A DNA stretch of 32,159 nt, taken from the NCBI GenBank assembly GCA_902783545.1, contig CACZRD010000131.1, forward strand, positions 1 to 32,159. The letters are read 5' to 3'. Under the pieces are notes generated by a model. That model was not told the origin of the DNA and searched no databases. It was given only the letters and a program-made list of their open reading frames with translations. The position numbers and the translations under genes are program-made. Of this stretch, positions 30,129 through 32,159 are shown one piece after another; position 1 is the stretch's first letter, and the number at the start of each line of letters is the position of its first letter. This DNA comes from an uncultured Bacteroidales bacterium. Its GTDB lineage: Bacteria; Bacteroidota; Bacteroidia; Bacteroidales; Paludibacteraceae.

Positions 30129-31934
30129 TTAAATTGCTTGACCAAACTCACGTTTTGTTTCTTCGCTATCACGACCGGAAACGGCCTTGCCCATCGCTTT
30201 CTCTATACGGTCAAGGATACGTGTGGCGCGATCGGTGACATAAAGGAAGAAATCATCACTACGGAGCAACGTCGGGTTTACCATGTGCGATTCCAAAGCA
30301 GTATCTATCTGTTGGTCAGACAGACCTTTGTTGGCCATGGTCTTGATATAATCGCTTGGCAGACGGCCACCGATAGAGCGGTTGGTGCTTGCGTAGATAG
30401 GTGTCTTGTTGATGACTGAGTTCCATTTATTCTCAGGATAACCTGCGTTCTGGCATTGAATCTCAGGATAGATATGGTGGATATCAGTCTTTTCATCAAG
30501 ATACGAGGCGACGTCCATGTTCTGACCGGTCATAAAGTCTAACGGGGACTCTTTCAATATCAGCGCCATCACACCTTTGTACGCGGCACTATTGCGCGTA
30601 GTAAGTGAGAGCAGGCGAATAGCATTGAAGGACGAACGCTGAACGGTGTCGGGTTCATAGCCGCCATTGAGCCAAGCGTGAACACCAGCCACATCGGTTG
30701 CGAAACGTGTCTCATTGGCACCACCGTACAACTCTCCGAAGACGCCGCACCAGAACCAGTGCGCCAATTTGTCTTTTGCGTTCGGCAAGTTAAGCAACTT
30801 ACCATGTGCCTCATCGAAAGCAAAGATAGCAGCTAACGGGATCAGTTGCGTCTCATAAGGCAGGTCACGTGTGGCATATATGCCGAGGTGAACGACGAAG
30901 TTATTGGCTGACTTGAAGCCATTAACGAGGGCATCGCTATTAGCCTTGTAGTCCTGAAGGGACATGCGAAGTATATCACGCTTCTTACAAGTTACTGCAG
31001 AGCCGGAAGCCAAGTTCTTCTGATAGGAAACCAACAAAGACATCGCCATCAGGAAATAGTGTGGCTCCATCTTTTTGAGGAGGTTCACTTTAAGTTTTTT
31101 GAACTCGCCTTGGATCTTCTCCCAATCCTCACGCAGGTTGAAACCATCGGAAGCGTAAATAGCCGTTACCAGTTCAAAGACAGTCAAAGGTACACCACCG
31201 GTGTTGACGTTCTCAAAGATTTGGCAGACCGCTTCTTTGGAAGTGTCTTTGGTCAGTTGGATAACAGGAATCTTGTACGACTGCAGAGGTGTGATAACCT
31301 TTTGCAGAAAGTCCGTGTATAGTTTGACAGCATCGGGAGCGTAATTGTGGAACTGATAGTACTGAGTCATCCAGTTGCCCACTTCTACCGGGTCGTAAAG
31401 GATGTTAACCGGATAGTAGAAGTTCTCAAACTCCTTATCGCGAGTACTCAAATCGAGCGTGATAGTACGCCCGATATCCTCTTTGAGTTTCTTATCGGCA
31501 GGAATAGAAAGCAGACAATCGAGCACGTCAGTGTCATCTTTGACAATCTCCTGCATGTTGATATAATAATAGCGCTCAATCTCCCTGTCGCGGTTGGTTG
31601 GCAAGCAGGTCTTGACAGGCTTCTGACTGAAGAGAGACTGGTAGAGTGTGGTGAGACGCTGCTGACCGTCCAAGATGAGACCTTCCGGTGCAACGGAAGC
31701 GTATTTGAAATCAACGCCCGTAAAGAGTCGGTACTTGAAGTTGATACTATTGTTGCCGTGCTCCAAGTTCATGATGGCGCCCATCGGATAGCCGGAAAGG
31801 AGACTCTCCAATAGTTTGATAACACGTGTATCGTCCCAAACCCAACTACGTTGGAATTCAGGCAACTGCCATGTGCCGTTGTGAACCTTCTTCAAAAGCT
31901 CCGAAAGATCTTTGTCGTTTGATTGTGCTGCCAT
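30129..31934 (-). CDS. DUF262/DUF1524 defence protein (GmrSD/SspE-like)
   Basis: 601 residues. The N-terminal DUF262 domain is shown by WQLPEFQRSWVWDDTRVIKL, SLLSGYPMGAIMNLE and the nucleotide-linked motif LDGQQRLTTLYQS (from residue 88). A helical middle contains IFENVNTGGVPLTVFELV, a DUF262 hallmark. The C-terminal DUF1524 domain has the HNH-like pair DIHHIYPE (His486-His487) followed by NSVINKTPI and TNRSIGG. GmrSD enzymes are NTP-driven nucleases that cut modified phage DNA, and SspE and BrxU share the layout and restrict or nick DNA in combination with host modification systems. Here it is first in an operon with a type IIG enzyme, 25 bases apart. Start ATG 31934 follows a good promoter. 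Confidence 0.9.
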   Translation of the reverse strand: MAAQSNDKDLSELLKKVHNGTWQLPEFQRSWVWDDTRVIKLLESLLSGYPMGAIMNLEHGNNSINFKYRLFTGVDFKYASVAPEGLILDGQQRLTTLYQSLFSQKPVKTCLPTNRDREIERYYYINMQEIVKDDTDVLDCLLSIPADKKLKEDIGRTITLDLSTRDKEFENFYYPVNILYDPVEVGNWMTQYYQFHNYAPDAVKLYTDFLQKVITPLQSYKIPVIQLTKDTSKEAVCQIFENVNTGGVPLTVFELVTAIYASDGFNLREDWEKIQGEFKKLKVNLLKKMEPHYFLMAMSLLVSYQKNLASGSAVTCKKRDILRMSLQDYKANSDALVNGFKSANNFVVHLGIYATRDLPYETQLIPLAAIFAFDEAHGKLLNLPNAKDKLAHWFWCGVFGELYGGANETRFATDVAGVHAWLNGGYEPDTVQRSSFNAIRLLSLTTRNSAAYKGVMALILKESPLDFMTGQNMDVASYLDEKTDIHHIYPEIQCQNAGYPENKWNSVINKTPIYASTNRSIGGRLPSDYIKTMANKGLSDQQIDTALESHMVNPTLLRSDDFFLYVTDRATRILDRIEKAMGKAVSGRDSEETKREFGQAI

Positions 31935-31986
31935 ATCTTTATAATAATTTTAACGTTCGTTAGTGCCTTTGCACGCTCCCAGCCTG

Positions 31987-32018
31987 CAAATTTACAAAAA
32001 ATAATTGAGATTTGCAAA
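31987..32018 (-). promoter_or_regulatory. Bacteroidota-type promoter of the defence operon
   Basis: On the minus strand, TTTG (32015-32018) and TAAATTTG (31987-31994) are separated by 20 nt, about 50 bases before ATG 31934. The only other sequence in 31935-32159 is the hairpin repeat array. Confidence 0.75.
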
Positions 32019-32075
32019 TAAATGGTGAAGATATTGTGATTTTTTCTGCGAATAATCTCCACTACGCTTGATATG

Positions 32076-32159
32076 CTTGCGGACTTAACCGCAAGAGCAT
32101 GACCTGAGTGTGGAACGAACGTGGCGACTTAATGCCACGAGCATGACCTGAGTGTGGAA
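32076..32159. repeat. Hairpin repeat array running off the right edge (2 units visible, 44-bp period)
   Basis: Unit 1: stem cttgcg 32076-32081, loop gacttaac 32082-32089, stem cgcaag 32090-32095, then agcatgacctgagtgtggaa 32096-32115. After cgaa, unit 2: stem cgtggc 32120-32125, loop gacttaat 32126-32133, stem gccacg 32134-32139, then the identical 20-mer 32140-32159. The window ends exactly on the second 20-mer, so the array may continue. Confidence 0.9.

Noticed and set aside
32076..32159. Possible CRISPR array (20-bp identical repeats separated by 24 bp)
   Set aside because: The apparent spacers are themselves hairpins sharing the loop GACTTAA, and the repeat is shorter than CRISPR repeats. 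No cas gene is present in the window.

Overview
The window is about 32 kb from a member of the Bacteroidota, most likely order Bacteroidales. The evidence is seven promoters of the Bacteroidota type (TTTG, 20 nt, TAnnTTTG), the DUF5606 protein, a nucleoside kinase with a ThrRS-like N-terminus, a TamL-like outer-membrane barrel and a very large secreted protein with a short sorting-like tail. No rRNA, tRNA, CRISPR array or insertion sequence was recognised. I cannot name the genus.

Layout. 1-330: 3' end of a CstA-type peptide/carbon-starvation transporter. 331-1910: ribosomal protein operon rpsF-rpsR-rplI-rpmE (type B), with its own promoter and a strong terminator. 1947-6021: RluA-type pseudouridine synthase, TGS/ThrRS-like nucleoside kinase and a CPA2 cation/proton antiporter. 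6186-12324: small lipoprotein, outer-membrane-type barrel protein and a 1600-residue protein that joins a TamB-like chain to an Omp85/TamL-like barrel. 12460-13606: SPOR-domain protein and folE. smpB runs back towards folE, and their 3' ends overlap. 14173-16317: DUF5606 protein, Nif3 family protein and a coiled-coil/zinc-ribbon protein, closed by a bidirectional terminator. 16405-26136 (minus): one 3243-residue secreted multidomain protein. 26312-26710 (minus): small unknown gene. 26942-31934 (minus): a two-gene defence operon, a DUF262/DUF1524 (GmrSD/SspE-like) protein followed by a single-chain type IIG restriction-modification enzyme.

How the genes fit together. The left two thirds is housekeeping: translation (ribosomal proteins, RluA, SmpB), nucleotide and pterin metabolism (nucleoside kinase, FolE), ion homeostasis and envelope building (TamB-Omp85 fusion, barrel protein, lipoprotein, SPOR protein). 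The right third is accessory: a giant surface or secreted protein and a phage-defence operon of mosaic base composition.

The most unusual aspects are four. (1) TamB and its Omp85 partner appear fused in one chain, without visible POTRA domains. (2) A hairpin repeat with changing stems but a constant GACTTAA loop forms an array at the right edge and occurs once more inside the restriction-modification gene. (3) An 11-bp tandem repeat is shared between the RluA coding sequence and a spacer 24 kb away. (4) Many gene junctions consist of short tandem words, mostly 7 bp, that run into stop or start codons; one such word also occurs three times inside the giant gene.
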